Shown here in pieces: positions 8,823-16,425 of a stretch of 64,000 nt of DNA. The notes below the pieces were generated by a model. The model had not been told where the DNA came from, ran no database searches, and saw nothing but the letters and a program-made list of their open reading frames with translations. The DNA is from Nocardioides sp. InS609-2 (GTDB lineage: Bacteria; Actinomycetota; Actinomycetes; Propionibacteriales; Nocardioidaceae). Both the position numbers and the translations under genes were made by a program. Where the stretch lies: contig NZ_CP060034.1 in NCBI RefSeq assembly GCF_023208195.1, positions 1,054,001 to 1,118,000 of the forward strand, given 5' to 3'. The first letter of the stretch is position 1, and each line of letters opens with the position of its first letter.

Positions 8823-9169
8823 GCTTCCACCGGCGGCAGTCCACGAGGGTGGGTCGAATTGGTCGCTGCCGTCTCAACATCCGGCTCTCCCCGACCGTGA
8901 GGGCATCTGGTCTGGTCCTGGACAGGCCCTGCGAGGGTGACCGCTTCTCCCAAGAGTTCCGGTTCAACCTCTTGAAAGAGGCACCATGCCTCAACGGCCC
9001 AAGCGGCTTCCAGGAGACTGCAACTCGGCGACGCACGGCGATCAAGGCTCGCGGCAGCAGCTGACCTCGTGGTCCGACGTGTGAACCCCGGATCGTCCAC
9101 GTCAGGACGGTCCGGTTCCCCTTGTCGGGGGGCCTTGGCTGCGAGGAGCACACGATCAAAGCAGCGTCG
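8823..9169. other. 347-bp gap without a supported gene
   Basis: This stretch between two convergent genes has no frame with convincing protein character. It contains a short hairpin CCTCTTGAAAGAGG near 8970. No U-rich terminator, transposon end or RNA motif was recognised. Base composition looks less codon-biased than the flanking genes, compatible with decayed sequence. Confidence 0.4.
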
Positions 9170-10621
9170 TCACATCGGGCGATGACGTGGAGCCACGTGG
9201 ACGCGTTGGGTCGCGCGCACGGACGGCGCGACCCGATCGCGGTAGACGACGCGGAGCCTGGTGGTCCCGGCATGGCGGAGGCGGAGCGAGAGTCGCACCG
9301 TCCCGTGGTCGCTCCTGTGCAGCTTGGTGGTCACCAGCTTCCGGTGGCCAGTCACATCACGCACGATCACCTTGCCGTGTGGCCGCGAACCGTCGGAGAG
9401 CCTGACCGCGACCCTGAGGCGGACCTTGTCGCCGGCGTGTACCCGGTGTGGGTGAAGCCTGACGCGCAGCTTCGCTCGTGCGCCGGTCTGGGTGCCGACC
9501 GGCGGGCCCGTCGGGGCACCCAACGTGCCACGGGTCTGGAGCATCTCGGCGTACGCCGCTTGCCCCAACCGGTTGGGGTGGTACCAGACCTCGCTCGCGT
9601 CCCCGTCCCCCACCTGGTTGACCCAGCGGTCCGGGTTTCCCAGCGGAGTCGTCGCGTCGGGCTCGTGTCCCGAGAACTTCTCCGGCACACCCGCGACGAA
9701 CGTCAGTTGTCCCGGGTGGCCGACGTTGGCGACGGGGACGTTCGCCGCGATGGCGGCGTTGCCCTCGGAGACCAGGGCACGGACCTGGTCGCCAGCGGCG
9801 TAGCCGGGCGGGTCGGGCAGGGTGAAGTCGTTGTCCACCTGGAGCCAGGGATAGCCGAGCTGCACCAGCTTGGCGTCGTCGCGCAATCCGTGGGCCCGGA
9901 TCGCGGCGACGTCGGCCAGCAGACGCTCCCGGATCTGCGGCAGCAGCGCCCGGGCGCCGTCGACCTTGCCCTGGCATCCGCTTGAGCTGCGGAGCCCGGG
10001 CACGAAGCAGTTCTGCACGATCGAGCTGAAGCCGGCGTCGTTGCCGCCCATGGTGAAAAGCACGAGGTCGACGTTGCTGCTCACGAAGTCGGCCTGCGGC
10101 CGGAGGTTGCGGGTGCAGTCGTAGGCGACGACCACCGGGCTCACGGCCGTGGCGCGATAGGTCCAGAACTCCTCCCCGGGGAACGCGTGGGTGTTGCACG
10201 GGTCGCTCTGCGCCAGGCTGGCGTCGGCTTCGGCCGCGGTCGTCACGCCGGCAGGTGTGGGCTCGACCTTGCTCGCGGTGTCCATCGCCCGGGGCGAGGT
10301 GATGTCTGCGGTCACGCCACCGCTGCAGGCGTGGTTGACCAGCAGCACCGGCTGGCCGATCGCGCGCAGGGCCGCGGCGTACTTCTCGCTCCAGTTCACC
10401 GTGCTCCGGCGGCACCCGTCGGGACCGTAGCCATGCACGGCGCCCTGTTCATCGGTGGCGCCGTTCCCAGCGGAGTAGGAGTCACCCAGCACCAGGATGT
10501 CGATCGTGTTGTCGCCGCTGGGGACCGCCCCCGCGGCGTTCGCGGTCGGCGCGATCAGCAGACCAGCGACCAAGGCGCTCGCAGTCAGGATAAGCGCCAG
10601 TCGAGCCGGGCGAAGTGGCAT
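9170..10621 (-). CDS. Secreted SGNH/GDSL-family hydrolase with C-terminal Ig-like domain
   Basis: A 483-residue exported protein. The ATG at 10621 was chosen because it follows GAAAGG and begins a classical signal peptide (MPLRPARLALILTASALVAG to PTANAA). The SGNH fold is shown by block I GDSYSAGNG (nucleophile Ser), the oxyanion block GGNDAGFSS, and a C-terminal HPNRLG with the catalytic His. Six or more cysteines suggest disulfides, as in actinobacterial extracellular lipases/esterases. The last 110 residues are beta-rich (LRVRLHPHRVHAGDKVRLRV) and probably an Ig-like repeat domain. The substrate (lipid, polysaccharide ester) is unknown. Confidence 0.85.
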   Translation of the reverse strand: MPLRPARLALILTASALVAGLLIAPTANAAGAVPSGDNTIDILVLGDSYSAGNGATDEQGAVHGYGPDGCRRSTVNWSEKYAAALRAIGQPVLLVNHACSGGVTADITSPRAMDTASKVEPTPAGVTTAAEADASLAQSDPCNTHAFPGEEFWTYRATAVSPVVVAYDCTRNLRPQADFVSSNVDLVLFTMGGNDAGFSSIVQNCFVPGLRSSSGCQGKVDGARALLPQIRERLLADVAAIRAHGLRDDAKLVQLGYPWLQVDNDFTLPDPPGYAAGDQVRALVSEGNAAIAANVPVANVGHPGQLTFVAGVPEKFSGHEPDATTPLGNPDRWVNQVGDGDASEVWYHPNRLGQAAYAEMLQTRGTLGAPTGPPVGTQTGARAKLRVRLHPHRVHAGDKVRLRVAVRLSDGSRPHGKVIVRDVTGHRKLVTTKLHRSDHGTVRLSLRLRHAGTTRLRVVYRDRVAPSVRATQRVHVAPRHRPM

Positions 10622-10810
10622 GTGTGGTGCCTTTCGAAGCGTCGTGGCGGTGTCGGTCACAACGAGCCGGCAAGCAGGACGTTATCCCCACGACCTCTGG
10701 TCGGCTTGGCTGCGCGTCGTGGCGCCCACCCGCCTTCTTGGTGACGTACGACGCCGGCCGCCGCGTGTGACGACGCCTCGAAATCGGATCGTGTGCACTC
10801 CACGCACTAC

Positions 10811-10847
10811 GAAGGGCCCGTCTCTCCCCCGGGGAGACGGGCCCTTC
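10811..10847 (-). terminator. Strong hairpin terminator downstream of siderophore-binding gene
   Basis: Arms GAAGGGCCCGTCTC (10811-10824) and GAGACGGGCCCTTC (10834-10847) pair perfectly over 14 bp. It lies 13 bp past the stop of the minus-strand gene at 10860, the expected position for its terminator. The U tract is short and imperfect. Confidence 0.8.
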
Positions 10848-10859
10848 AGCTTGTGTGGC

Positions 10860-11909
10860 TCAGTCCTTGACGACCTGGACCTCGGTCTTCGGGTCACCGT
10901 CGACGGCCGCGGCCAGCTGCGGCACATAGCGCTCGAGGACGTATGGGATGCTCAGCGGCGTCACCATGCTCTGCGCGACATAGTAGGCACCGCCGTTGGC
11001 GTCGCTGATGTCGAACCAGCGGCCCTGTCGATGCGCAGGCGTGCTCTCGAACAGCTTCTTCATGCCCGCGTCGGCGGCCTCGTAGTCGAGCCAGACGACC
11101 GCGTCGAGGTCAGCGAGGTCGGAGGTGCGCTCGGCACTGAGCGACCAGCCGAACGCGTCGGTCTCCGGGTCGACCAGCGCCCCGGGGAACTCGAAGCCGA
11201 GCTCGTCGAGCATCTGGCCGCGCGAGTCCTCCTCGCCGTAGACGAAGAGCCCCTCGTACGGCGTGACCACCGCGGCCTGGGCGTCCTCGAACTCGGGGTG
11301 CTCCGCGGCCGCTGCCTCGAGCTGGCCCTCGACGTCGTCGATCAGCTGCTCCGCCTCCGCCGGCTTGCCCACCGCGGTGCCGACCAGCTCGGTGATGTCC
11401 TGCCACGAGGAGGTGTAGTCGACCTCGTCGGCAGACGCCACCGTGGGCGCGACCTTGGAGAGCAGTGCGTACTCCTGCTCGGTCATCCCGGAGTTGATGG
11501 CGATGATGAGGTCCGGGTCGAGCGCGGCGACCTTCTCGACCTCGATGCCGTTGGTGGAGTCGAGCACCTCCGGGAGCTCACCCCCGGCAGCCGCCAGGGC
11601 GTCGGTGGCCCACGGGAAGATCGCGCCCTCGGCCTCACCGAACCACCTGGTCACGCCGACCGGCACGACACCCAGTGCCAGAAGGGCGTCCTGCTCGGTC
11701 AGGCCCACCGTGACGACGCGCTTCGGCGCCGAGGTGACCTCGGTGCTGCCGAACTTGTGCTCGATCGTGGCGGGGAAGGCGCCCGTCTCGGCAGCCGGAG
11801 CGGCGACCGCGCCGGCGTCCGCGGCGGTCGTCGAGGCCGGGTCTACGCCACACGCGGTCAGTCCGAAGGAGGTGGCAAGGGCGAGAGCGAGCAGCGGCGG
11901 GGAGCGCAT
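10860..11909 (-). CDS. Orphan iron-siderophore-binding lipoprotein
   Basis: A 349-residue periplasmic-binding-protein-like lipoprotein with signal sequence and lipobox LTAC at about residue 20. The mature chain resembles FepB/FecB-type binders: FGSTEVTSAPKRVVTVGLTEQDALLALGVVPVGV and EKVAALDPDLIIAINSG. No permease or ATPase is adjacent, so it may share the transporter at 4872-7809 or another one elsewhere. An iron box lies 17 bp upstream of the start and a hairpin terminator follows the stop, so this is a single-gene iron-regulated unit. Confidence 0.9.
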   Translation of the reverse strand: MRSPPLLALALATSFGLTACGVDPASTTAADAGAVAAPAAETGAFPATIEHKFGSTEVTSAPKRVVTVGLTEQDALLALGVVPVGVTRWFGEAEGAIFPWATDALAAAGGELPEVLDSTNGIEVEKVAALDPDLIIAINSGMTEQEYALLSKVAPTVASADEVDYTSSWQDITELVGTAVGKPAEAEQLIDDVEGQLEAAAAEHPEFEDAQAAVVTPYEGLFVYGEEDSRGQMLDELGFEFPGALVDPETDAFGWSLSAERTSDLADLDAVVWLDYEAADAGMKKLFESTPAHRQGRWFDISDANGGAYYVAQSMVTPLSIPYVLERYVPQLAAAVDGDPKTEVQVVKD

Positions 11910-11925
11910 CGGCGAGCCTTTCAGA

Positions 11926-11944
11926 TCAGGTAAGGCTTACCTTA
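11926..11944 (-). promoter_or_regulatory. IdeR/DtxR-type iron box upstream of orphan binding protein
   Basis: TCAGGTAAGGCTTACCTTA matches the DtxR/IdeR consensus at 15 of 19 positions and is itself nearly palindromic (AAGGCTT centre). It sits 17-35 bp before the minus-strand gene start at 11909. Confidence 0.82.
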
Positions 11945-11987
11945 CTCAACCTGGGCTTTGGTCGCGCTGCTTACCCCCGGGGAGCGG

Positions 11988-13061
11988 TCAGACCACGCGG
12001 TGCATCCAACCGAAAGTGTCCTCGGCGCGGCCGAACTGCACGTCGACGAGGTTCTGCCGGATCTGCATCGTGATGTCGGTCGCGGCCGGCGCGGGCACGT
12101 CGCCCTCGTCCGACCGAAGGGTGCCGACCGGGGTCACGACAGCAGCAGTGCCGCAGGCGAAGATCTCGGTGATCGCGCCGCTCGTCACGCCGTCGCGCCA
12201 CTCGTCGATGGAGAACTTGCGCTCCTCGACCTGGTGGCCGAGCTTCCCCGCCAGCTCGATGATCGAGGCACGGGTGATGCCCTCGAGGATGGTGCCGGTC
12301 GCGGGGGTGACGATGCGGCCGTCGTCGAAGACGAAGTACATGTTCATGCCGCCGAGCTCCTCGACGTACTTGCCCTCCTGCCCGTCGAGGAAGACGACCT
12401 GGTCGCAACCGTGCTGGGTCGCCTCCTGCTGGGCGACGAGCGAGCTGGCGTAGTTGCCGCCTGTCTTGGCCGCGCCCATGCCGCCGCGGCCGGCGCGGGT
12501 GTAGTCGTTGGTGAGCCACAGCGACACCGGCTTGACGCCGCCCTTGAAGTAGGCGCCGGCAGGCGAGGCGATCACCATGAACGTGACGTGCTTTGCCGGG
12601 CGCACGCCGAGGAAGACCTCGGAGGCGAACATGAACGGCCGCAGGTAGAGGCTCTTCTCTCCCCCGCTCTCAGGCACCCAGCGCTCGTCGACCTGGACGA
12701 GGGCGTCGACGGCCTTGACGAAGTCGTCGACCGGCAGCACCGGGAACGCCAGCCGGCCACTGCTCCGGCCCATCCGCTTGGCGTTCTCCTCGGGACGGAA
12801 CGTCCACACCGAGTCGTCGGCATGGCGATAGGCCTTCATGCCCTCGAAGGTCTCCTGCGCGTAGTGCAGCACCGCGGTGGCAGGGTCGAGCGAGAGCGGC
12901 CCGTACGGCGTGACACGAGCCGCGTGCCAGCCGTCGTCGGGAGTCCACTCGACCGTGACCATGTGGTCGGTGAAGTACTGGCCGAAGCCGGGGTCGGCCA
13001 GGATCTCGGCGAGCCGGGAGTCGTCGACCGGTGACGTGGCGAGGGTCGTGCTGATGTCCAT
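11988..13061 (-). CDS. ilvE: Branched-chain amino-acid aminotransferase
   Basis: A 357-residue class IV PLP aminotransferase that transaminates 2-keto acids to Ile, Leu and Val. Typical segments include GVTPYGPLSLDPATAVLHYAQETFEGMKAYRH, RPEENAKRMGRSSGRLAFP, the PLP-lysine region KTGGNYASSLVAQQEA, and LDGQEGKYVEELGGMNMYFVF. ATG 13061 is preferred; an in-frame GTG lies two codons upstream. It is transcribed alone, convergent with nothing close, and belongs to the co-oriented set of Ile/Leu/Val genes spread through the window. Confidence 0.95.
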   Translation of the reverse strand: MDISTTLATSPVDDSRLAEILADPGFGQYFTDHMVTVEWTPDDGWHAARVTPYGPLSLDPATAVLHYAQETFEGMKAYRHADDSVWTFRPEENAKRMGRSSGRLAFPVLPVDDFVKAVDALVQVDERWVPESGGEKSLYLRPFMFASEVFLGVRPAKHVTFMVIASPAGAYFKGGVKPVSLWLTNDYTRAGRGGMGAAKTGGNYASSLVAQQEATQHGCDQVVFLDGQEGKYVEELGGMNMYFVFDDGRIVTPATGTILEGITRASIIELAGKLGHQVEERKFSIDEWRDGVTSGAITEIFACGTAAVVTPVGTLRSDEGDVPAPAATDITMQIRQNLVDVQFGRAEDTFGWMHRVV

Positions 13062-13120
13062 GGCCACACGGTATCCAACGGTCTGGGCCAGTGACCTGTA
13101 GGTCCCGATAAGATTCGCGG

Positions 13121-13140
13121 TATCACCCCTTGAGGTGATA
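13121..13140 (+). promoter_or_regulatory. Palindrome upstream of coiled-coil gene
   Basis: TATCACCCCTTGAGGTGATA has perfect 7-bp arms (TATCACC/GGTGATA) around a 6-bp centre. It lies 28 bp before the ATG at 13169 and between divergent genes (ilvE on the minus strand), so it is a candidate operator. The regulator is unknown. Confidence 0.55.
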
Positions 13141-13168
13141 ACAAAGGCCTCACATCGGGAGGGGCGGC

Positions 13169-13573
13169 ATGAACGGTTTGACGGAGCAGTCGACCACGTC
13201 GGACGTAGTTGTCCTGCAAGCGGAGGTCGAGCGTCTGCGGCGGGAGAACGCCGAGCTCCAGTCCCGTCTCTCGCACGGTGACCGGCAGGCAGCCCTGCTG
13301 ATGTCCCAGGCCCAGGAAGTCGCCGACAGCCTCATCGAGGAGTCGGTGCACCGGGTCGAGCGGATGATCAAGGCGGCCCGCGCCACTGCGCCGTACGCCG
13401 GGATCGCCGAGATCCTGCAGCTCAGCAAGCAGGCGCACGAGCAGCTGTCGGGCGCGACCTCGACGCTGGCCCGGCTGATCGACAAGATCGAGCAGCCGAT
13501 CAACTACAAGGAGCCGGCGCCGGACCCGCTGAGCGACCGGGTGCCGAAGCCGCGGTTCCGCACCTCCCGCTGA
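13169..13573 (+). CDS. Coiled-coil protein, DivIVA-like character, unknown function
   Basis: A 134-residue soluble protein. Residues 13-45 form a heptad-rich segment (VVVLQAEVERLRRENAELQSRL), followed by AALLMSQAQEVADSLIEESVHRVERMIKAARATA, which resembles the second coiled coil of DivIVA/Wag31-like proteins. It lacks the N-terminal DivIVA membrane-binding motif, so it is not a full DivIVA. A good ribosome-binding site (GGGAGGGG) precedes ATG 13169 and a palindrome lies upstream. Polar growth or cell-envelope scaffolding is possible but unproven. Confidence 0.65.
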   Translation: MNGLTEQSTTSDVVVLQAEVERLRRENAELQSRLSHGDRQAALLMSQAQEVADSLIEESVHRVERMIKAARATAPYAGIAEILQLSKQAHEQLSGATSTLARLIDKIEQPINYKEPAPDPLSDRVPKPRFRTSR

Positions 13574-13590
13574 CGCAGCTCGATCAGCAG

Positions 13591-14655
13591 TCAGCCGAGG
13601 CGAGCCACGATCGCGTCGCCCACGGCGCCCGTCGTCCGGGTCTCCCCCGGCAGGCGGGCGGCGAGGTCGGCGATCACGGCCGCCTCGACCGCAGCCGCGG
13701 TGTCGGCGTACGAGAGGTGCTCGAGCAGCAGCGCCACGGACAGGATCGCCGCGGTGGGGTCGGCCTTCTGCTGGCCGGCGATGTCAGGCGCCGACCCGTG
13801 CACCGGCTCGAACATCGAGGGTGCGGTGCGGTCGGGGTTGATGTTCCCCGACGCAGCCAGCCCGATGCCCCCTGTGATGGCGGCGGCGAGGTCGGTGATG
13901 ATGTCGCCGAAGAGGTTGTCGGTGACGATCACGTCGAAGCGGGCCGGGTCGGTCGTCATGAAGATCATCGCCGCGTCGATATGCATGTAGTCGACGGTGA
14001 CCTCCGGGAAGTCGCGAGCGACCTCCTGGGTCAGCCGCCACCACAACGACCCGGCGTGCACGAGCACGTTCGTCTTGTGAACCACGGTGAGCTTCTTGCG
14101 CGGCCGGTGGGCGGCGCGGGTGAACGCGTCACGCAGGACGCGCTCCACGCCGTACGCCGTGTTGACGCTGACCTCCGTGGCGACCTCGGCGGGCGTGCCC
14201 ACGCGCAGGGCGCCACCGTTGCCGGTGTACGGGCCCTCGGTGCCCTCGCGGACCACCACGAAGTCGACGTTGCCGGGCGCGGCCAGGGGCGACGTGACGC
14301 CCGGGAAGATCCGGCTGGGGCGCAGGTTGACGTAGTGGTCGAGCTCGAAGCGCAGCCGCAGCAGCAGCCCGCGCTCGAGGAGTCCGGGCGGGAGGTTCGG
14401 GTCGTTCGGCTTTCCGCCCACCGCACCGAGCAGGATGGCGTCGTGCTCGCGGATCTCGCTGAGCACGGCGTCGGGCAGCACCTCACCGGTGGCGAGGTAG
14501 CGCTCGGCGCCCAGGTCGTAGCGGGTGGCCTCGACCTTGACCGGCGCGACCGCCTCCAACACCTTGAGGGCCTCGGTGGTGACCTCTGGCCCGATGCCGT
14601 CGCCGGCGATGACGGCGAGTCGGATGCTGGATGCGGCGTTCTGCAAAGAGCTCAT
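13591..14655 (-). CDS. leuB: 3-isopropylmalate dehydrogenase
   Basis: A 354-residue isocitrate/isopropylmalate dehydrogenase family enzyme that oxidatively decarboxylates 3-isopropylmalate in leucine synthesis; with CimA it can also process methylmalate toward isoleucine. Seen motifs: [20 protein letters not shown] at the N-terminus, [18 protein letters not shown], the active-site Tyr/Lys region, [20 protein letters not shown] with the metal-binding Asp residues, and [19 protein letters not shown] with the NAD-binding loop. ATG 14655 follows an 11-bp gap after a tiny gene and is probably translated from the same mRNA. Confidence 0.96.
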   Translation of the reverse strand: MSSLQNAASSIRLAVIAGDGIGPEVTTEALKVLEAVAPVKVEATRYDLGAERYLATGEVLPDAVLSEIREHDAILLGAVGGKPNDPNLPPGLLERGLLLRLRFELDHYVNLRPSRIFPGVTSPLAAPGNVDFVVVREGTEGPYTGNGGALRVGTPAEVATEVSVNTAYGVERVLRDAFTRAAHRPRKKLTVVHKTNVLVHAGSLWWRLTQEVARDFPEVTVDYMHIDAAMIFMTTDPARFDVIVTDNLFGDIITDLAAAITGGIGLAASGNINPDRTAPSMFEPVHGSAPDIAGQQKADPTAAILSVALLLEHLSYADTAAAVEAAVIADLAARLPGETRTTGAVGDAIVARLG

Positions 14656-14666
14656 GGAGGGCGAGG

Positions 14667-14804
14667 CTAGTTGTCGTCGGGCGTCTGGCCGCCGTTGTCT
14701 CGCAGGTCAAGAGAAGCCTGGACTGCGCGGGCGGCTGCCTCGGCGCTGTGCGGGTTCTCGGGGCTGTGGCTGGCGGGTCCCCATTCGGGGTACATGTCGT
14801 ACAT
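14667..14804 (-). CDS. Small protein of unknown function upstream of leuB
   Basis: A 45-residue frame starting [20 protein letters not shown], preceded by an excellent ribosome-binding site (GAGGAACCGCC, then ATG) and ending 11 bp before leuB. It is acidic, with no signal or membrane segment, and ends in a hydrophilic [13 protein letters not shown] tail. The strong Shine-Dalgarno, high-GC codon use and tight spacing argue that it is translated. A role in leuB expression or a short protein partner is possible. I do not recognise a family. Confidence 0.65.
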   Translation of the reverse strand: MYDMYPEWGPASHSPENPHSAEAAARAVQASLDLRDNGGQTPDDN

Positions 14805-14868
14805 GGCGGTTCCTCGGGTTCGCGTGGCGGGAGTCTGACCAAAGCTCCGGGACCGCACGTCGAACACA

Positions 14869-14921
14869 CCGCGGCGAGTAGGCCCCGGTGGACAGTTCAG
14901 ATCTGTCAGGCCTCGCCGCGG
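14869..14921 (-). promoter_or_regulatory. Large stem-loop between leader candidate and leuB operon
   Basis: Ten-base arms CCGCGGCGAG and CTCGCCGCGG enclose a nested hairpin GACAG-TTCAGAT-CTGTC (14891-14907) with an extra GGCC/GGCC pairing. On the minus-strand RNA it follows the candidate leader peptide and precedes the small gene at 14804. It could be a translation-sensitive structure; there is no terminal U run. Confidence 0.5.
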
Positions 14922-14950
14922 CAGCCGATGAGTACGAACACGCTCCGCAT
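14906..14950 (-). CDS. Candidate branched-chain leader peptide upstream of leuB
   Basis: A 14-codon frame, MRSVFVLIGCRGEA, carries Val-Phe-Val-Leu-Ile in its middle, the amino acids made by this pathway. Its last codons overlap the right arm of a long inverted repeat (CCGCGGCGAG at 14869-14878 with CTCGCCGCGG at 14912-14921). No strong ribosome-binding site and no U tract are visible, so this is weaker than the cimA and ilvB leaders. Confidence 0.4.
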   Translation of the reverse strand: MRSVFVLIGCRGEA

Positions 14951-15049
14951 AGTAAGAGGAACGGTACGCCCACCCCGCGGGGCCGTGCACCACGATTCTC
15001 GAACTGGCCACATGTCGAGACATCTGGTCCAGGATGAAAGACTCGCCCC

Positions 15050-15616
15050 ATGAGTGCTCCTCCCGACCTGCCCGACATCGTCGCCCGCGCGTTCGACGTC
15101 TGCCGCAAGGCGGGCTACGTGGCGTTCTGCCGCAACGAGACCGGACGACTGCTGGCCACCCTGGCCGCGACCCGGGGCGGCACCATGGCGGAGTTCGGCA
15201 CCGGGTGCGGCGTCGGCACGGCGTGGCTGCGCTCGGGAGTGCGCACCGACGTACGCATCGTGACCGCCGAGCTCAACCCCAAGCTGGCGACCGCCGCCGC
15301 CGAGATCTTCGAGGACGACCCGTCGGTCGACGTGCTCGCCGCCGACTGGTCGACGCTGACCGACCAGGGTCCGTTCTCGCTGCTGTTCCTCGACTCCGGT
15401 GAGCCCGACAGCGTGCGGGTCGACGCGGTCGCCGACCTCGTGGAGCCCGGCGGGCTCGTCGTACTCGACGACTTCACCCCGTGCGAGGTCTGGCCGCCGA
15501 TCCATCGGGGCCGGGTCGACACCCTGCGCGAGGAGTGGCTGACCGACGAGCGGTTCACCGCAGTCGAGGTGATGATCGCCTCGGACGCGTCTGCGGTCAT
15601 CGCCACCCGCCGCTGA
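15050..15616 (+). CDS. Class I SAM-dependent methyltransferase (O-methyltransferase-like)
   Basis: A 188-residue soluble protein with a Rossmann methyltransferase pattern: motif I MAEFGTGCGVGTAWL (about residue 46), acidic motif II TAELNPKLATAA, then DVLAADW and LLFLDSGEPDS, and a post-motif strand GGLVVLDDFTP. This order resembles small O-methyltransferases related to catechol/caffeoyl-CoA type enzymes. No substrate can be assigned from context. ATG 15050 is preceded by a modest purine-rich site. A REP-like repeat follows the stop. Confidence 0.85.
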   Translation: MSAPPDLPDIVARAFDVCRKAGYVAFCRNETGRLLATLAATRGGTMAEFGTGCGVGTAWLRSGVRTDVRIVTAELNPKLATAAAEIFEDDPSVDVLAADWSTLTDQGPFSLLFLDSGEPDSVRVDAVADLVEPGGLVVLDDFTPCEVWPPIHRGRVDTLREEWLTDERFTAVEVMIASDASAVIATRR

Positions 15617-15679
15617 TATCGGTGGTCGAGTAGCGAGCGCCAGCGATATCGGAGGTCGAGTGGCGAGCGTATCGAGACC
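15617..15679. repeat. REP-like intergenic palindromic element
   Basis: The gap holds two partial copies of a motif of the form ATATCGG(T/A)GGTCGAGT(A/G)GCGAGCG followed by TATCGAGACC. This is the same family seen at 1314-1365, 17870-17993 and 28915-28950. Here it separates convergent genes. Confidence 0.65.
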
Positions 15680-16363
15680 CTAGCTGGCGATCGGCCGGTC
15701 GACCTCGGGGTCGAGCACCGGCTCCTCGGCTCCGACGTCGACCGTGCACCACGGCAGCATCGTGTGCACCAGCGGCCCGATCGCGAGCGCGTAGACGACC
15801 GTGCCGAGGCCCACCGCGCCGCCGAGCAGCCAGCCGACCGCGAGCACGATCACCTCGAGTGAGGTGCGCACCAGCCGGACCGAGAGTCCGGTACGACGCA
15901 CCAGGCCGGTCATCAGCCCGTCACGCGGCCCGGGGCCGAGCTGCGAGCCGATGTAGAGCGCGCCGGCCAGGCCGTTGAGCACCACACCGCTGAGCAACAT
16001 CGCCAGCCGCAGGGTGAGTGCGTCGGGCGGCGTGATGAGCGCGAGTGAGATGTCGGAGACGACGCCGATCACGATGGCGTTGGCGACAGTGCCGAGGCCG
16101 GGCATCTGCCGCAGCGGGATCCAGAGCAGCAGCACCCCGAAGCCGACGACGATGACGATCGTGCCGAAGCTCAGGCCGGTCTGCTCGGCCAGGCCGGCGT
16201 GCAGCACGTCCCACGGGTCGAGGCCCAGGCTGGCCTCGATCATCATCCCCATCGAGAACCCGTACAGCACCAGGCCGAGCGTCAGCTGCACGAGTCGGCG
16301 CGGCAGGCGCGGGGCGCGGAGCTGCTCGAGGGGGGTCAGGTGGGCCAGCGGCGTACGAGTCAC
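15680..16363 (-). CDS. YczE/YitT-like integral membrane protein
   Basis: A 227-residue membrane protein with about five hydrophobic segments. The sequence LGLVLYGFSMGMMIEASLGLDPWDVLHAGLAEQTGLSFGT and later GLAGALYIGSQLGPGPRDGLMTGL are characteristic of the YczE/YitT-like family. GTG 16363 was chosen over an upstream TTG. The gene is divergent from a MocR-type regulator across a 62-bp region holding an inverted repeat. This pairing is a recognised association: one MocR subgroup is linked to yczE-type membrane genes. Transported substrate, if any, is unknown. Confidence 0.85.
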   Translation of the reverse strand: MTRTPLAHLTPLEQLRAPRLPRRLVQLTLGLVLYGFSMGMMIEASLGLDPWDVLHAGLAEQTGLSFGTIVIVVGFGVLLLWIPLRQMPGLGTVANAIVIGVVSDISLALITPPDALTLRLAMLLSGVVLNGLAGALYIGSQLGPGPRDGLMTGLVRRTGLSVRLVRTSLEVIVLAVGWLLGGAVGLGTVVYALAIGPLVHTMLPWCTVDVGAEEPVLDPEVDRPIAS

Positions 16364-16380
16364 GATCAATATTCTGACGT

Positions 16381-16409
16381 CGATTGGACTTGGAATGAAT
16401 AGCCAATCG
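16381..16409. promoter_or_regulatory. Inverted repeat between yczE-like and MocR genes
   Basis: CGATTGG (16381-16387) and CCAATCG (16403-16409) are 7-bp arms separated by 15 bp, centred between the divergent starts at 16363 and 16426. The spacing suits a dimeric GntR/MocR regulator contacting one face of DNA. Autoregulation is inferred. Confidence 0.65.
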
Positions 16410-16425
16410 TGGAAGAGTGGCCTGC

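Noticed and set aside
8849..9064. Short plus-strand frame in the gap after the siderophore-binding gene
   Set aside because: No good ribosome-binding site, Arg-rich composition and no resemblance to a protein family.
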